DNA of 64,000 nucleotides from Tridacna crocea (GCA_943736015.1 OX031060.1:6957501-7021500); one strand, 5' to 3'; numbered from the stretch's first letter, positions 1-11,045 are shown. Made by a program: numbers and translations. The notes: generated by a model from the letters alone, not told the origin.

Positions 1-201
1 AATTTTAGACGCTTTCAAATTGAAGGCATTTGCAGACGACAGTTTCTAAACGTTCCACAAATTATGAAAATTGTCTCTGAAATGGTACAAAGTAAACGTT
101 GTGAGAAAAGGAAAAAAAAAAAACGTACTGATAACGTGCATTTTCTCCTCTTCCCTCGATGTTTTCAAAAGATCTAATTTCCCTATTTGTAATAGGGTTA
201 A
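1..201 (+). mobile_element. Pal-A copy, cut by the window edge
   Basis: Orientation +. The TTTGCAGACGAC block is at 29-40, the palindrome is decayed, and the right end is AATAGGGTTAA. It shares the TTAA at 198-201 with the next copy. Confidence 0.75.
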
Positions 202-408
202 TTCAATACCAGACGTAAATAATTCGGCCTTGTCCAAATTGAAAGCTTTTGCAGACGACAATTACAAAGTGGCTGAAATGCCAAATGCAGTCTTTCTATG
301 ATTAAGTTAAAAACATTGTGTGAACAGGAGAAAATGCTGGTTAACCAGCATTTTCTCCTTTTCATACAATGTTTTCAAAAGGCTTCTTTCCCAGGGCAAA
401 GGGTTTAA
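198..408 (+). mobile_element. Pal-A copy abutting the previous one
   Basis: Orientation +. Palindrome at about 313-374. The left end is decayed (TTAATTCAATACCAGACG) but aligns with the family end. Confidence 0.75.
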
Positions 409-596
409 GTGCAATAAAATGTCATAAACCACTAGAAGTGTCTTTGTGTAGGTTACCCATCGTTTCGTCACGTTTGTTAATGAATTAGAAGCACCTGTCC
501 AGTCTAAATTGGCTCTACTGGTCAATTATGCCACACTGACCACATAACGTAATTCACGGTGACCGTGGCATGTCAATACAAGGGTCCGCGTATACG

Positions 597-827
597 CCAA
601 AATCTTTACGCACACAATGCCGACTTTTCACTACCCTGAGAAAGAAGCCTTCTGAAAACATTGTGGGAAAAGGAGAAAATGCTGGTAACCAGCATTTTCT
701 CCTTTTCCCACAATGTTTTCTACCTTTCCCGACACAAATTTCAAATTTTGCGTCACTTTTATTCTGATGTCGGTAAATCCTTTCAATTTGGACCAGTCTA
801 AAATTTTGTCGTTTGGTAAAGAGCAAA
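597..827 (-). mobile_element. Pal-A copy
   Basis: Perfect palindrome centred near 687. Both TTAA sites are eroded. The ORFs at 554-826 and 570-767 are translations of this repeat. Confidence 0.85.
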
Positions 828-845
828 ATTCTTAGTTTATTGTCG

Positions 846-1067
846 GGGTCCTGCTTGGCTCAGTGGTGAAGGGTGGGACTCGTAACCTGGAGGCCGCGAG
901 TTCGAATTACACTGGATACGCTGGGTCTTTCGTGGGGATTTCCTTGGGCAATAGATTTCAGAGCTCTAGCCTAGCACTTGTAAAACCCAGGGAATATAAT
1001 TATAAATATCTGAGCTGTCGCTGTTATATGACTGAAAAAATATTGAAAGCAGCATTAAAAACACCTT
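846..1067 (+). mobile_element. tRNA-derived SINE, family 1
   Basis: TGGCTCAGTGG (A-box-like) and GAGTTCGAATT (B-box-like) form a tRNA-like head, followed by a tRNA-unrelated body ending in TGAGCTGTCGC and an A-rich tail. A second copy lies at 1417-1628. Confidence 0.8.
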
Positions 1068-1140
1068 TCACTTCTTTAGTTTGGATTTCAAAGGTAATAT
1101 AATATGTACAATATCTAATAGCTGAACAAGTTCGTTCCCT

Positions 1141-1370
1141 TTAACTCTTTACCCCATAAGGCATTTCTATGGTATCTCTAATTGAACCTAAATAACAGCA
1201 AGGATGAAGCCGTTTCTTATGTGTATATGACACCTATTGAAAGCATTGAAAACATTGTGGCAAAAGGTGAAATTGCTCGTCACGAGCAATTTCACCTTTT
1301 TGCCAAAATGTTTTCCAAAGGCTCCTACAAACAATGCGTAGAAATGAGTATCTATGGAGCAAAGGGTTAA
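1141..1370 (+). mobile_element. Pal-B copy 1
   Basis: TTAACTCTTTACC to AAAGGGTTAA, with a palindrome whose arm carries GGCAAAAGGTGAAATTGCTC. Flanking inner sequence differs from Pal-A, although the plan and ends are the same. Confidence 0.9.
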
Positions 1371-1416
1371 ATTTGAAAAAATAGCTAAGAACTACATTAA
1401 ATTCTCATTTTTATTA

Positions 1417-1628
1417 TCGGGGTCCTGCGTGGCTCTGTGGTTAAGTGTGGGACTCGTAACCTGGAGGCCACGGATTCTTACCTCGTTGGATACACTGGGT
1501 CTTTCGTGGAAATGTCCTTTTGCAAGACGCTTCAGGGTCCAAGCCTAGCACTGGTAAAACCCACAAAATGCATGAATATATGAGCTGTCGCCGTGATGTG
1601 ACTGAATAAAGTTAAAAGAAACGTTAAA
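1417..1628 (+). mobile_element. tRNA-derived SINE, family 1, second copy
   Basis: The same GGGGTCCTGCGTGGCTC head and TGAGCTGTCGCCG body as at 846. The B box is decayed and the tail is AAAGTTAAAAG. Confidence 0.8.
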
Positions 1629-1714
1629 AAAGAACTCTCGATAATTTATTTTCGATTTGGAATGTAATACAATTTTTGATAGCTAAACCATTTTCCAACG
1701 TTCAAAATTAATGT

Positions 1715-1805
1715 GAAAAAGTTACCAGCAAGCATTTTCTCCTTTTTCCACAACGATTTGAAAAGCTGTTTTTCTAAAGCCGCGGTATTGTGTGGCAAAG
1801 TGTCA
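1715..1805 (+). mobile_element. Decayed Pal-A right half
   Basis: AGCATTTTCTCCTTTTTCCACAA and ATTGTGTGGCAAAGTG are recognisable. The left part is not. Confidence 0.5.
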
Positions 1806-2040
1806 AACACGAAATAGTTGGGTAAAGGACTAAAAACTTTTTGCAACAGAACGTAGAATTAGGGCTTCAGAGTACCCTAGCATGTAGATTGCCAGAACTG
1901 ATTCCTGTAAATTACCAGCATTTGACAGTTCGGCCCTGGGGATCCATTAACACTTGTTAGATAATACTAGATAAAACTTTCATGCCCATAGTAAAATCCG
2001 AATTAATATAACTTCATTTATTTTTTTCAAAGAATGGTAA

Positions 2041-2159
2041 CTAACTCCTTATCGGACAGTGTAGATCCAAGATCAGACTGCACGTTCTGTGCAGTCTGAT
2101 CTTGGATCTACATTGTCCGCAAAAGATCAGTGAGTCGCGCTTAGCAGTCGAAGGGTTAA
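2041..2159 (+). mobile_element. Pal-C copy
   Basis: The hairpin arms read GTAGATCCAAGATCAGACTG and its complement. The right end is CAGTCGAAGGGTTAA, the left end CTAACTCCTTATCGG. Copies with the long GCGACTCACTGACC arm on only one side are usual in this family. Confidence 0.8.
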
Positions 2160-2378
2160 CGGTATTGGTCCGTTATTTGAGTATGGCACGGCCCATATGG
2201 TTCCTGCCAAAAACGGAAACTTACGTAATAGCGTTTAACCTTTCGGTAAATTTCGGGTGAACGGTCGATCAAGTTACGGAATTGACCGAGTCGTATCATG
2301 GATCAACTAACGAAGGCATTATCGCTATCATGCATGTTTGTTTTTGGTCTTTTACAATGATTGATTGACTGAATTGGA

Positions 2379-2515
2379 GTTTAATGCCATATTAACAGCT
2401 TAGGTTCTATTACGGTGGTCATTGCACCTATGCATGTGTTTTCTGGCTTTGTTACACCAGCGCTGACACAGAACAGAACAGAACAAAATCTCTCTTTTCA
2501 AGTCAACGACTACTT
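2379..2515 (-). mobile_element. SINE 3'-body fragment
   Basis: TTTAATGCCATATTAACAGC and GGTCATTGCACC resemble the reverse SINE body at 51420-51500. The tail is an ACAGA run. Confidence 0.5.
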
Positions 2516-2839
2516 TCTTACATGAATCTGAGCTGATTAAGGACGTTTTCGGTAGTAATTTCCGCACATCACTTTGGCGATTTCAAGGGAGACAATAACA
2601 GACAGTAACTCTTCTCAAAGAAGGTACTTGTATATCGTTCGGACAATACCTTGAATTTCGGATACGGTACGTTTTGAAGCGAAGAATGAGTCTACAATAT
2701 CGACTTAACGGACACTTTGCAGAAAGATCTAAAAGGGAAAAGATCAGAAGAATACAAGAAAGTTTTCGGCGGTATCGACTTTCTCAGAGACTAGAGTCCA
2801 CTGTATATGACAGTGCCGATCGGTCTGAGCGCTTAAACG

Positions 2840-3350
2840 ATTACTATGGAAACGGTCATTTTACAAAAAAATCTAACACGTCAACATATCTTTTTCTTCT
2901 CATTTTTGTACTTACCATTAAATTCTAATGTATATACCAAAAATTTAGAAAATTCTATGAAAGGAATTTTTCTAAATTTGAATTAATTGAAGACTACATG
3001 TTGATTTTGCTTATATTTTGGCGGTTCAAGAAATAGGAAAAGTATTTTTCTTTAAAAAGAAAAGGAATTCAGATTATTATTTCATTCATACAGAATCAAG
3101 AAATAATATATTAATGATGGAAAATAATATTTGAATTGTATAATAAACTTTCTATCACTGTATTACTGTCTTTTATGATGAAATAGTCATTTTAGGTGTT
3201 TTGATACAAACGGTAACCACAGAAACAGCCATTTTGCCGAAAATCTAGCTCGGCAACATACCTTTTTCTTTTTATTTTTGAGTTTGCCATTGAATTTTAC
3301 CCAAAATATGTTAGAATTGAAAAATTCTATGAAAGGATTAAATTTTCACA
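2840..3350. repeat. Dispersed direct repeat, two copies
   Basis: 2840-2970 and 3205-3350 share TTTTTCTT..ATTTTTG, a TTACCATTRAATTYTA-like stretch and AAAATTCTATGAAAGGA in the same order. The start is near GGAAACGG / GGTAACC. I do not recognise the family. Confidence 0.6.
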
Positions 3351-3369
3351 AAACTGTAGAAAACGTCTT

Positions 3370-3480
3370 TAAATCGTCGAAATGAAAGTTTGCCTCAATC
3401 AGGTATCAAATTTACAACCACCAGGTCAAAGGTCCGACACGCTAATCACTGACCTACCTTGGCATTTCATAATAAAGACT
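3370..3480 (-). mobile_element. SINE head fragment
   Basis: AAAGTTTGCCTCAATCAGGTATC with a decayed tRNA-like head, similar to 42475-42545. Confidence 0.45.
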
Positions 3481-3575
3481 TAGGCAGAAATGAATAGAGT
3501 ATTAGTATACAAAATCGTTTTTCCTCAGAAAGATAAATTATATATTTTAATACCCTTTTAGCAAGGCAAAAACAT

Positions 3576-3780
3576 CAGGGTCCGTATTCACCAACCATGA
3601 TTCTTTAGAACAATCTTTGTCTTGTTCTTCAAGATCTTCTAACTATGAAAGTAACACAACTTCTGATTGGCTAAACCATTCGGTTTAGCCAATCAGAAGT
3701 TCTGTTACTTTCACATTGACAAAATTCTGAAGATTAAGACTAAGAATGTTCTCAAGAATGGTTGGTGAATACGGGCCCTG
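3576..3780. mobile_element. Pal-F copy 1
   Basis: Inverted ends CAGGGTCCGTATTCACCAACC and its near-complement at 3760-3780. The centre is a palindrome of CTTCTGATTGGCTAAACC. No clear target duplication is visible. Confidence 0.85.
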
Positions 3781-3866
3781 ATTAAACAGGCAATAGTGAA
3801 AAGTGCAGCAAAAGGACGTCCTTGTTTGGTGTTATACGCCATTTTCAAATAAACCAGTTATACGTA

Positions 3867-4441
3867 CGAGGTGTGATCAAAAGGTTCTCGGCCCCAAGTG
3901 CTTCCGATTACCAGGGAATGAAAATCTGATCATTACTTTTCAGTATAACCCCCCTTCAAGGCAATGCACTTAGTCCATCTCAGTTCGAGCTTGTTTATCC
4001 CTTCCAAATAGAAGTCTTTCCTGGTCTTTTTCCCTCAAGTACTCGTTCATTGCCTCTATGACGCCTTCACTGCTTCCAGACTGTGTTCCATGAAGGTTGG
4101 ATTTCAATTTTGGGAACAGATAGAAGTCAGAAGGGCCCATATCAGGAGAATATGGCGGGTGAGGAAGGACTTCGAATCTGCATTCAGTCGCAGCAGTCAT
4201 GGCAACTTGCGACGTATGAGCAGGCGCATTGTCCTGCAAGAGCAGAACACCTCGAGTCAATTTTGCAAGTTTGACGTACTGTCCTCTCTAAATACTGTCA
4301 TACAATAGCAATCAAGCGTGACCAAATGCTTTTTACTCTCCAGATGACTTTCGATTAGATAGAATGACAGACTGAACAAAATTTTTGTACAATGAAATGC
4401 CTCGAAGCGTATCAGGCCGAGAACATTCTGATCACACCTCG
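3867..4441 (-). mobile_element. Internally deleted mariner element with intact ends
   Basis: Ends CGAGGTGTGATCA and TGATCACACCTCG are perfect inverted repeats, each flanked by TA (3865-3866 and 4442-4443), the mariner target site. The inner ends continue as similar sequence with GTTCTCGGCC. At 575 bp it is less than half of a complete mariner (about 1.3 kb), so most of the transposase is missing. Confidence 0.9.
3970..4260 (-). pseudogene. Mariner transposase C-terminal remnant (D34D)
   Basis: The reading frame contains LLQDNAPAH with the second catalytic Asp and, exactly 34 residues later, the Asp of YSPDMGPSDFYLF, which is the mariner D34D signature. The N-terminal DNA-binding region and the first catalytic Asp are lost. 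Upstream the frame does not continue into the 5' segment of the element. It cannot encode an active transposase. Confidence 0.9.
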
Positions 4442-4442
4442 T

Positions 4443-4844
4443 ATATGGACTGTGCTTTTGCACAAGCGGGTCTATCGCATCTCTGTGAAGAAGCATTATG
4501 CCAATCAAGTCACCATATGTCTATGGATCCATAAAGTTCATTTTATTTAACAGTTAACTAAAGCACTAGGTAGAAATGAGCGGAAAAATAATTTCAAAGA
4601 TATATGTAGTTCTGTGTGTAAGCTGCCAGTAGCATATTAGGCGAAGCACCAGTAAGAGAAACTTCGAAAACGCATGAATAGATGCACTGACAGCTGTAAT
4701 ACGACGATGATAATGTTGCAATATTGACCTTTCACACAAAAAAGGACTAGCAAATTGGTCTCTTTATTTGCGGCACAGCGTTTCTAAATAGATTTGTCGG
4801 GACCTCTAACAGTTAAGTGCAAAGACGTTACCAATCGATTGTAT
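4443..4844. other. No feature recognised
   Basis: Single-copy-looking AT-rich sequence with no long ORF, repeat match or hairpin that I can see. Confidence 0.5.
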
Positions 4845-4920
4845 GGGGTTTAACCTCGTTTTCGATATTAATTCAGCTATATCCGGTGCACCTATCGATG
4901 CTTTCAAGAACCACTATGAA
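4845..4920 (-). mobile_element. SINE 3'-end fragment
   Basis: GGTTTAACCTCGTTTTCGATATTA and TATATCCGGTGCACCTATCGATGC match the reversed SINE-2 3' end. Confidence 0.5.
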
Positions 4921-4924
4921 CACA

Positions 4925-5120
4925 AGTGTTGAAAAGGAGGAAAAGGAGTAAAGGAAAAGGAGAAAACCAGCTTTTTATCCCTTGCTGACAATGTTTTTTT
5001 TCTTTTATACCGTTTAAAGGCAAATGATAGGTTTTTAGCAAGGTTTATATTGTCGTCTGCAGATGCTTTGAATTTGGGCGCGTCAAAGTTCGATTTTTTT
5101 CGTCTGCATGGTAAAAAGAT
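4925..5120 (-). mobile_element. Decayed Pal-A copy
   Basis: TTGTCGTCTGCAGATGCTTTGAATTTGG is clear. The palindrome has lost much of its symmetry and gained GGAAAAGGAG repeats. Confidence 0.55.
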
Positions 5121-5447
5121 TTATCGATAAGAAAAGATTTTCCGCTATTCAAGTGGACCGCTGCAATCTGTTTATTGTCTTACAACTTGTGAATAGTGAC
5201 AAAGAATAGCGGAACTGAAATAAAAGGGGCCTGCCCCATTGTTACTATAAATAACAATAGGGGTCAAAGACTAATTTCATTAGGGGATTAGGGATAACAG
5301 CCTTGCGCTCGCTTTATCGCGGTGTTTTGTTGTGTTTTTGTGTTACGTCGCAAAGAATGGAATTAAGGGGCCCCTTTTTGTTGATGTTGTTTTCAAAGGG
5401 ATCCGACTTAATTTACTTGTATACATGAAAAGATACGTTCGGCCGCT

Positions 5448-5672
5448 TAGCTCTTTACCCAAGTCAATATTTTAGACTAGTCAAAATTCAAAGCACTTGC
5501 GTATGACAAATACAGATAAATTTGTGGAATTTCTCTTTAGATTTATAGAAAACGTTGCAGAAAAAGGGGAAAACTCGCTACACCAGCATTTTCTCCTTTC
5601 TCTTCCACTGTTTTAATCAGCCTTCTTTCTATGGGTTGTGATGAAAATCTGGATTATTAGGTAAAGGGTTAA
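5448..5672 (+). mobile_element. Pal-A copy
   Basis: Orientation +, with an imperfect palindrome. The right end is GGTAAAGGGTTAA, whose TTAA (5669-5672) also begins the next copy. Confidence 0.75.
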
Positions 5673-5894
5673 CTCTTTACTAGGCGGTCCCTGGTTTAAT
5701 CGACGCTGAAAGAGAAGGCTTTTGGAAACATTATGGGAAAAGGAGAAAATGCTGGTAACCAGCATTTTCTCCTTTTCCCACAATGTTTTCTACCCTATCA
5801 AATATAGACATCATCATGTACACAGTTTTAATTAGTCTTCTGCAAATGCTTTCAATTTGGACTAGGTTCAAATTCTCTCAAAGGTAAAGGATTA
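5669..5894 (-). mobile_element. Pal-A copy sharing a TTAA with its neighbour
   Basis: Opposite orientation to the previous copy. Perfect palindrome at about 5727-5790. Confidence 0.9.
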
Positions 5895-6181
5895 AAGGGG
5901 CTGTTAAATGTAAATAATTTGGATAGTATTGAACAACAAAATCGGCTAACGGCGATTATTTTGCCGGTCGCGGCCCTTTAAAAGGAAACTTTAAGCGGAT
6001 TAACAGGCTGTTGTTGATGCGGAAAGCCAAACAAGTAACTTTTCGGGTGAAAATCTTATCAATAACATCCGCGTCAAAATTTCCTGGAGTTGTTTTTATG
6101 GCTTATATGGACGAATACTGACCTTTCTCCCTTAGCATGAAAGACGTGGTGTGCATGGTTGTGAGGTATAGCGTCAGCCTC

Positions 6182-6410
6182 TTAACCCTTTACCCAATAA
6201 GGCATTTCTATGGTATCTCTAATTGACCCTAAATAACAGCAAGGATGAAGCCGTTTTTTATGTGTATAGGACATCTTTTGATAGCTTAGAAAACATTGTA
6301 ACAAAAAGTGAAATTGCTAGTCACGAGCAATTTCACCTTTTGCCACAATGTTTTCCAAAGGCTCATACAAGCAATGCGTAGAAACGAGTATCTATAGAGT
6401 AAAGGGTTAA
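6182..6410 (+). mobile_element. Pal-B copy 2
   Basis: TTAACCCTTTACCC to GTAAAGGGTTAA. It carries the same inner text as 1141-1370 (CAGCAAGGATGAAGCCGTTT) with a few substitutions. Confidence 0.9.
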
Positions 6411-6560
6411 CAAAAAGGTCATGAGTTCGATATGCGGGAGCGGGTGTCAACTTTGGGATTTTTCATTGGCCCACACACCACACATTCGGTTCGAGTACTG
6501 GTGTGGTTTCCAGGAAGCAGAATCGCGAGAGATTAGTACGTATAAGTTGTAATAACTTTT
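6411..6560 (+). mobile_element. SINE fragment
   Basis: CATGAGTTCGATATGCGGGAGC followed by GGTGTCAACTTTGGGATTTTTC is the forward form of the reversed SINE at 22110-22300. Confidence 0.55.
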
Positions 6561-7060
6561 TTTCTTGTCTCAATCGATGTAAAATAAAAATGTTTAAACT
6601 AAACTAAGATTAGACTGTAAAAGATGTGTATATCATCGTTGATCAATCTGTTTCCTACGCTGTGGCCCACTGATGAAACGTTATTTTCAGCTCTAAAACA
6701 CAGTAATACCTCGATAATTCCAATCTGGAAAATTCGAGAACCCTGTGTTTCTCGAGGAATGTCCATATTCCCGGCAAACACTCCGCGTGGGGTGACAGCT
6801 AATTTTACAAATTTGATAAACAAACTAGAGTATTGACCATTCCAAAGACTTATAGAATGACAGGAGTTTTAACTTGGCTTACTTCCGAGAACTCACAGGG
6901 TCACAAAACGTGTATTTAGGGGGAAAAATGCTCTAGAAGTGATAACGTTATTCATTGAATATTATGAGAAACAAAAAAAGGTACAAATAACTGTGTGCAA
7001 TGTATTATCATCCTAACGCTTCAAGTGCAACACAGAATAAAGTTTCTTCCAAGTTGAAAA

Positions 7061-7338
7061 ATAAGGACTTATACTGATATAATATATATTTTTGCACATT
7101 TATAACAGTTCAAACCCCTTTGAAGTCTATCTTGATATCATTTGTTGATAATTTGGTTAGTTTCCGGTAAAGGGAGTAATTATTATCTCCCTTGGCAATG
7201 AGAATATTGTGGTTTTTGATTTATAAATGACAATATTATATTCTATGAAGAGAAAAAAAGAGAGGAAAAAGTGGCAAATTTTGAAGGATAATATTGTTAT
7301 GGAAATAACTGTTCTCCATTAGGATGGTACTACTTTAA
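7061..7338 (-). mobile_element. Element L, decayed copy
   Basis: TCTATCTTGAT, GGGAGTAATTATTATCTCCC, TTTGATTTATAAATGA and GGAAATAACTGTTCTCCATTA match, in reverse, the L copy at 37215-37599. The TTAA ends are eroded. Confidence 0.6.
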
Positions 7339-7636
7339 AGCCGTACTTGGTTTAGGGTAACACCACAATGCACCGGAATCCAACAGAATAAGTAAGGTAC
7401 CATTGAAAGCGACATAAAAACATAAGAAAAACAACCAATCAAAATATTTGAAACCAGCAAGGTCAACAACGCTTTGATTTTCACGTTTGGAATGCCGTAA
7501 CAATTACTACAAACCCACACAAAGGTCCGCCTTACAATAAACAGCAATTTAGTTTTATTCTATTTGCGTTTGGGATGCACTCGATCCGTCAGTGGACAAA
7601 AAACCCGGTCGTACAATAGCATTACTAAGAGATTAC

Positions 7637-7868
7637 TCGACCTTTTTGCAAACAATCCCTAGCCTCAACGACACCGGAGCATTAAGCGTTTGAAAACATT
7701 GTGGGGAGAAGAAGAAAATTCTGGTAACCAGCATTTTCTTCTTTTTCACACAATGTTTTCAATCCTTAAAAAATGAAATTTTCCAACGAAATAGCCACGC
7801 TTAAATTATGGTCTACAAATGCTTTCAATTTGGGTATATCTATTTTTTTTTTGTCTGGTAAAGGACAA
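7637..7868 (-). mobile_element. Pal-A copy
   Basis: Palindrome near 7690-7755 carrying GAAGAAAATTCTGG. The outer ends are decayed. Confidence 0.75.
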
Positions 7869-8130
7869 AAAGGACAAACTTCTAAACCTCTCAATAATAA
7901 CATAAGACGTTTAGCACTGACCACCGTGATTTAACCAATCGAAATTTCCCCTCCGTTTGAAATGTAGGATGTTCTTCCATATGAGATACTAGTATACAAT
8001 GGTTGGACATTACGTCCCCATGGGTCCGATTTCACGAAAAATCTTAGGTCACTTACTTCATATCATTTAACTCTAACAAAAAGCCCGGTTTTCACTTTAC
8101 TGTACTTGAGTTCTTTATTTGAGACACATT

Positions 8131-8685
8131 TCAGTAACGTCAACAGACTGTAGTTACATTCAGTAACATCGGTAACATTCAGAAACATCAACAGACTGTA
8201 GTTACATTCAGTAACATTCAGTAACATCAACACACTGTAGTTACATTAAGAAACATCAGTAACATTCAGAAACATCAACAGACTGTATTACATTCAGTAA
8301 CATCAACAGACTGTAGTTACATTAAGAAACATCGGTAACATTCAGTGACATCAACAGAGTGTAGTTACATTCAGTAACATCGGTAACATTCAGAAACATC
8401 AACAGACCGTAGTTACATTCAGCAACATCGGTAACATTCAGTAACATCAACTGACCGTAGTTACATTCAGCAACATCGGTAACATTCAGTAACATCAACA
8501 GACCGTAGTTATATTCTGTAATATTTGGAACATTCAGTAACATCAACAGACCGTAGTTACATTCAGTAATATCAACAGAATGTAGTTACATTCAGTATTA
8601 TCAATAACATTCAGTAACATCAACAGACTGTAGTTACATTCAGTAATACCAGTAACATCAACAAACAACAGACTAATAACATTCT
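8131..8685. repeat. Minisatellite of ACATTCAGTAACATC units
   Basis: About 16-base steps are organised into larger units with CAACAGACYGTAGTT every 32-48 bases. The ORF at 8322-8546 (-) is a translation of this array. Confidence 0.9.
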
Positions 8686-8950
8686 AAAACCCTGAGTTAA
8701 CACTACTTTTCAAACTCAGCAAAGCAAAATACATGTAGATTTAAAAGCATTTACAGAGTACTATCAAATGTATTTTTGGCTCCAATGATGTGATTTATGA
8801 GTGAAAGAACAGAAAACATTGTGGAAAAGGAAGAAATACTGGTTCTTCCTGGGTCGCTACTTTTTGTAATGCTTTTCATAGAGCAAAAAGGGACCATCTG
8901 GGAAAACCGTGCATCGATTAGATGAAAACAGATCAATGATAGTGCAGGTC

Positions 8951-9313
8951 CATCCTCGGATACCCCGGGGTCTCCCTATTTGCTACGCTACATCGACCCC
9001 TGGGGCAATTAGTTGAATTTCCTTCGCTTTACCGCTGGCCGAATGCTGGCTTTTCATTGGTTCCATCATCATTTTGTGATGGGCGAGTGTACTGTACGCT
9101 ATGACGTTTCGTATCGATTTTCGGCGGCTCGCTTTACCGCTGGCCGACTGCTGGCTTTTCATTGGTTCTATCATCACTTTGTGATGGGCGAGTGGACTGT
9201 ACGGTATGACGTTTCGTATCGATTTTCGGCGGCTGATTCAAAGTTTTATTAGTCAATTGTCCCAGGGTCGATGTAGCGTAGCAAATAGGGAGACCCTGGG
9301 GTATCCGAGGATG
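8951..9313. mobile_element. MULE-like MITE with 9-bp target duplication
   Basis: Inverted ends of about 62 bp start CATCCTCGGATACCCC on both strands. GTGCAGGTC lies directly outside both ends (8942-8950 and 9314-9322), a 9-bp duplication typical of Mutator-like elements. The interior is two tandem copies of a roughly 105-bp unit containing CTTTTCATTGGTT. No coding capacity is seen. Confidence 0.85.
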
Positions 9314-9407
9314 GTGCAGGTCAGTTTAAGTTGATTATTGAAAAACAATTGTATAGCAAAGTAGAAGCACCTCTTTTCATACAGAGTATATTATAAAAGC
9401 GAAAAGT

Positions 9408-9456
9408 GTCAACCCTGGTCAGACTGCACAATTCGCGCAGTCTGACCAGGGTTGAC
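9408..9456. repeat. Pal-D-type hairpin with symmetric changes
   Basis: Arms GTCAACCCTGGTCAGACTGC and its complement pair fully across the first 20 bases. They differ from the usual Pal-D arm at the same sites on both sides. Confidence 0.75.
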
Positions 9457-9479
9457 CCCTTTTGTAGTTTCCAGAAGGT

Positions 9480-10066
9480 CCCATTTTGCGTGAAGGGTCA
9501 CATGTGCCTATCGTAACGTAATACTCGCCACGTTAATTTCCCTTCCGGGACGGACTACTTTTTAAGCTAATATACCATGGCGTAATATTTTTCAACTCAA
9601 CCAATCAAATTACTTCATGGACACAAAAAAGTCAATTCTTTCTCTGTTAATAGTGTCCATTTTATGACCCAACCACTATTTGTTGTAACATCTATAGGAA
9701 AGTTCGTTTACGCTGACGTCACAGTTATATCCGTTTTACGATAAACAACTTTTAAACGTCATTAATGTATTGAGGTGTGATATTTTCGATTGCGCAATAA
9801 AAGCAGACAAAACGACGCTTAAAAACAATAACCTTTCTTCTGTTCGCTCTAACTTAAAATTGCAAAATCTAAACATTGAAAGAAATCATAAAACCTACTG
9901 TTTGCTGTGATGTAATCAGTAGCAACTTTATGTCATGAGTAGCTTATCAAATTGTTTATTTTCGTTCAAGATTGGCTTCGTGTAGATTAAGCAGATTTCA
10001 TTTTATTTCATTGGTTGAGATTTCATTTAATCGCAGCATGTTCACAATGAACCCATTTCCCACTTT
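9480..10066. other. No feature recognised
   Basis: AT-rich sequence without repeats that I can match elsewhere in the window and without a usable ORF. Confidence 0.45.
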
Positions 10067-10272
10067 AACTAACTACAATCGGCAATAAAGCTTTAGAAAA
10101 CATTTTGGGGAAAAGACAAAATGCTGGTAACCAGCGTTTCCCCCTTTTCCCACACAAATGAATGTTTTCTCCCATTTTAGAGAAAACACAACATTTTCAG
10201 TGACATATTGATGTATTATCTGCAAATGCCTTGAATTTGGATAAGTCCATATTTTTGACATTAGATAAAGAC
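10067..10272 (-). mobile_element. Decayed Pal-A copy
   Basis: ATGCTGGTAACCAGCGTTTCCC and ATCTGCAAATGCCTTGAATTTGG remain. A short duplication (ACAAATGAATG) interrupts the right arm. Confidence 0.65.
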
Positions 10273-10933
10273 TTTACTGAAATCGTATTGAAAGCATTGT
10301 TAAAACCTGCAAACACCCCTCACAACGAACGTCAGTGTGACGTCACATGTAGTGATATCGGACCCTTATTATAAAGTCAATGTGCGTGTTTGGTAAGACT
10401 GATTTTTCTTTGTAATCGTTCCTTTAAATGATCTGAAAAAGTCTTTAGACCTCCAAAGCGTATGTAATGCCTAGGGACTTTGTTTTTTGTCAAATCTTTT
10501 GTTAACTACTTATAATAATGGAATAGACTTCGACCAACTATTAAAACCCAATCATTTTTTGATATTTGGTCGAAGTGTTTGTGCATATAGACATCTGCTT
10601 CCTGTCTAAAACATCAGAATATTAAATGTATTCATCTAATGTCTTTGATAAATACATGATAGTCTTTGTAGTCCGTTTGTATCCACCCAAGCTAGCCTCA
10701 TTCTATCTTCATATCGTACTTACTTTTCAATATGGCGGACATAAGTTATGAAAATGCCCAGGTCCGATATCACTTCCTGTGACGTAGGTTGTTACCCTTG
10801 TGCAAAGATGTAGAACTGATCAGCGCACTGACAAAAGCGAGTTCAACGTATCTCCTTGATACATTTGTATATCTAGCGAGTCATCACATAAATATTGACC
10901 CGTTAAATCAATTTCGTATAACAAACGAATAGA
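10273..10933. other. No feature recognised
   Basis: Contains a short inverted repeat around CTTCGACCAA/TTGGTCGAAG (10530-10575) and nothing else that I can name. Confidence 0.45.
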
Positions 10934-11045
10934 CCATGAGGTAGAGTGGTCCTTGAACATACAGATTTACACATAGCAAAAGGTTTCGACCCACAACAGC
11001 CTGATGCACTGCGCAGGCTGACATGAATCGATACTTTTTGCAGAT
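10934..11045. mobile_element. Pal-D copy, partial
   Basis: CCATGAGGTAGAGTGGTCC leads into a hairpin TTTCGACC..CTGCGCAGGCTGAC..ATCGATACTTTTTG with many arm mismatches. Confidence 0.6.

Noticed and set aside
2674..2928. 84-codon basic ORF (ERSKREKIRRIQ...)
   Set aside because: The end lies in the dispersed repeat at 2840, there are no splice or promoter signs and no family motif.
8131..8685. CRISPR-like array
   Set aside because: The repeats are adjacent and imperfect with no unique spacers; it is a minisatellite in a eukaryotic genome.
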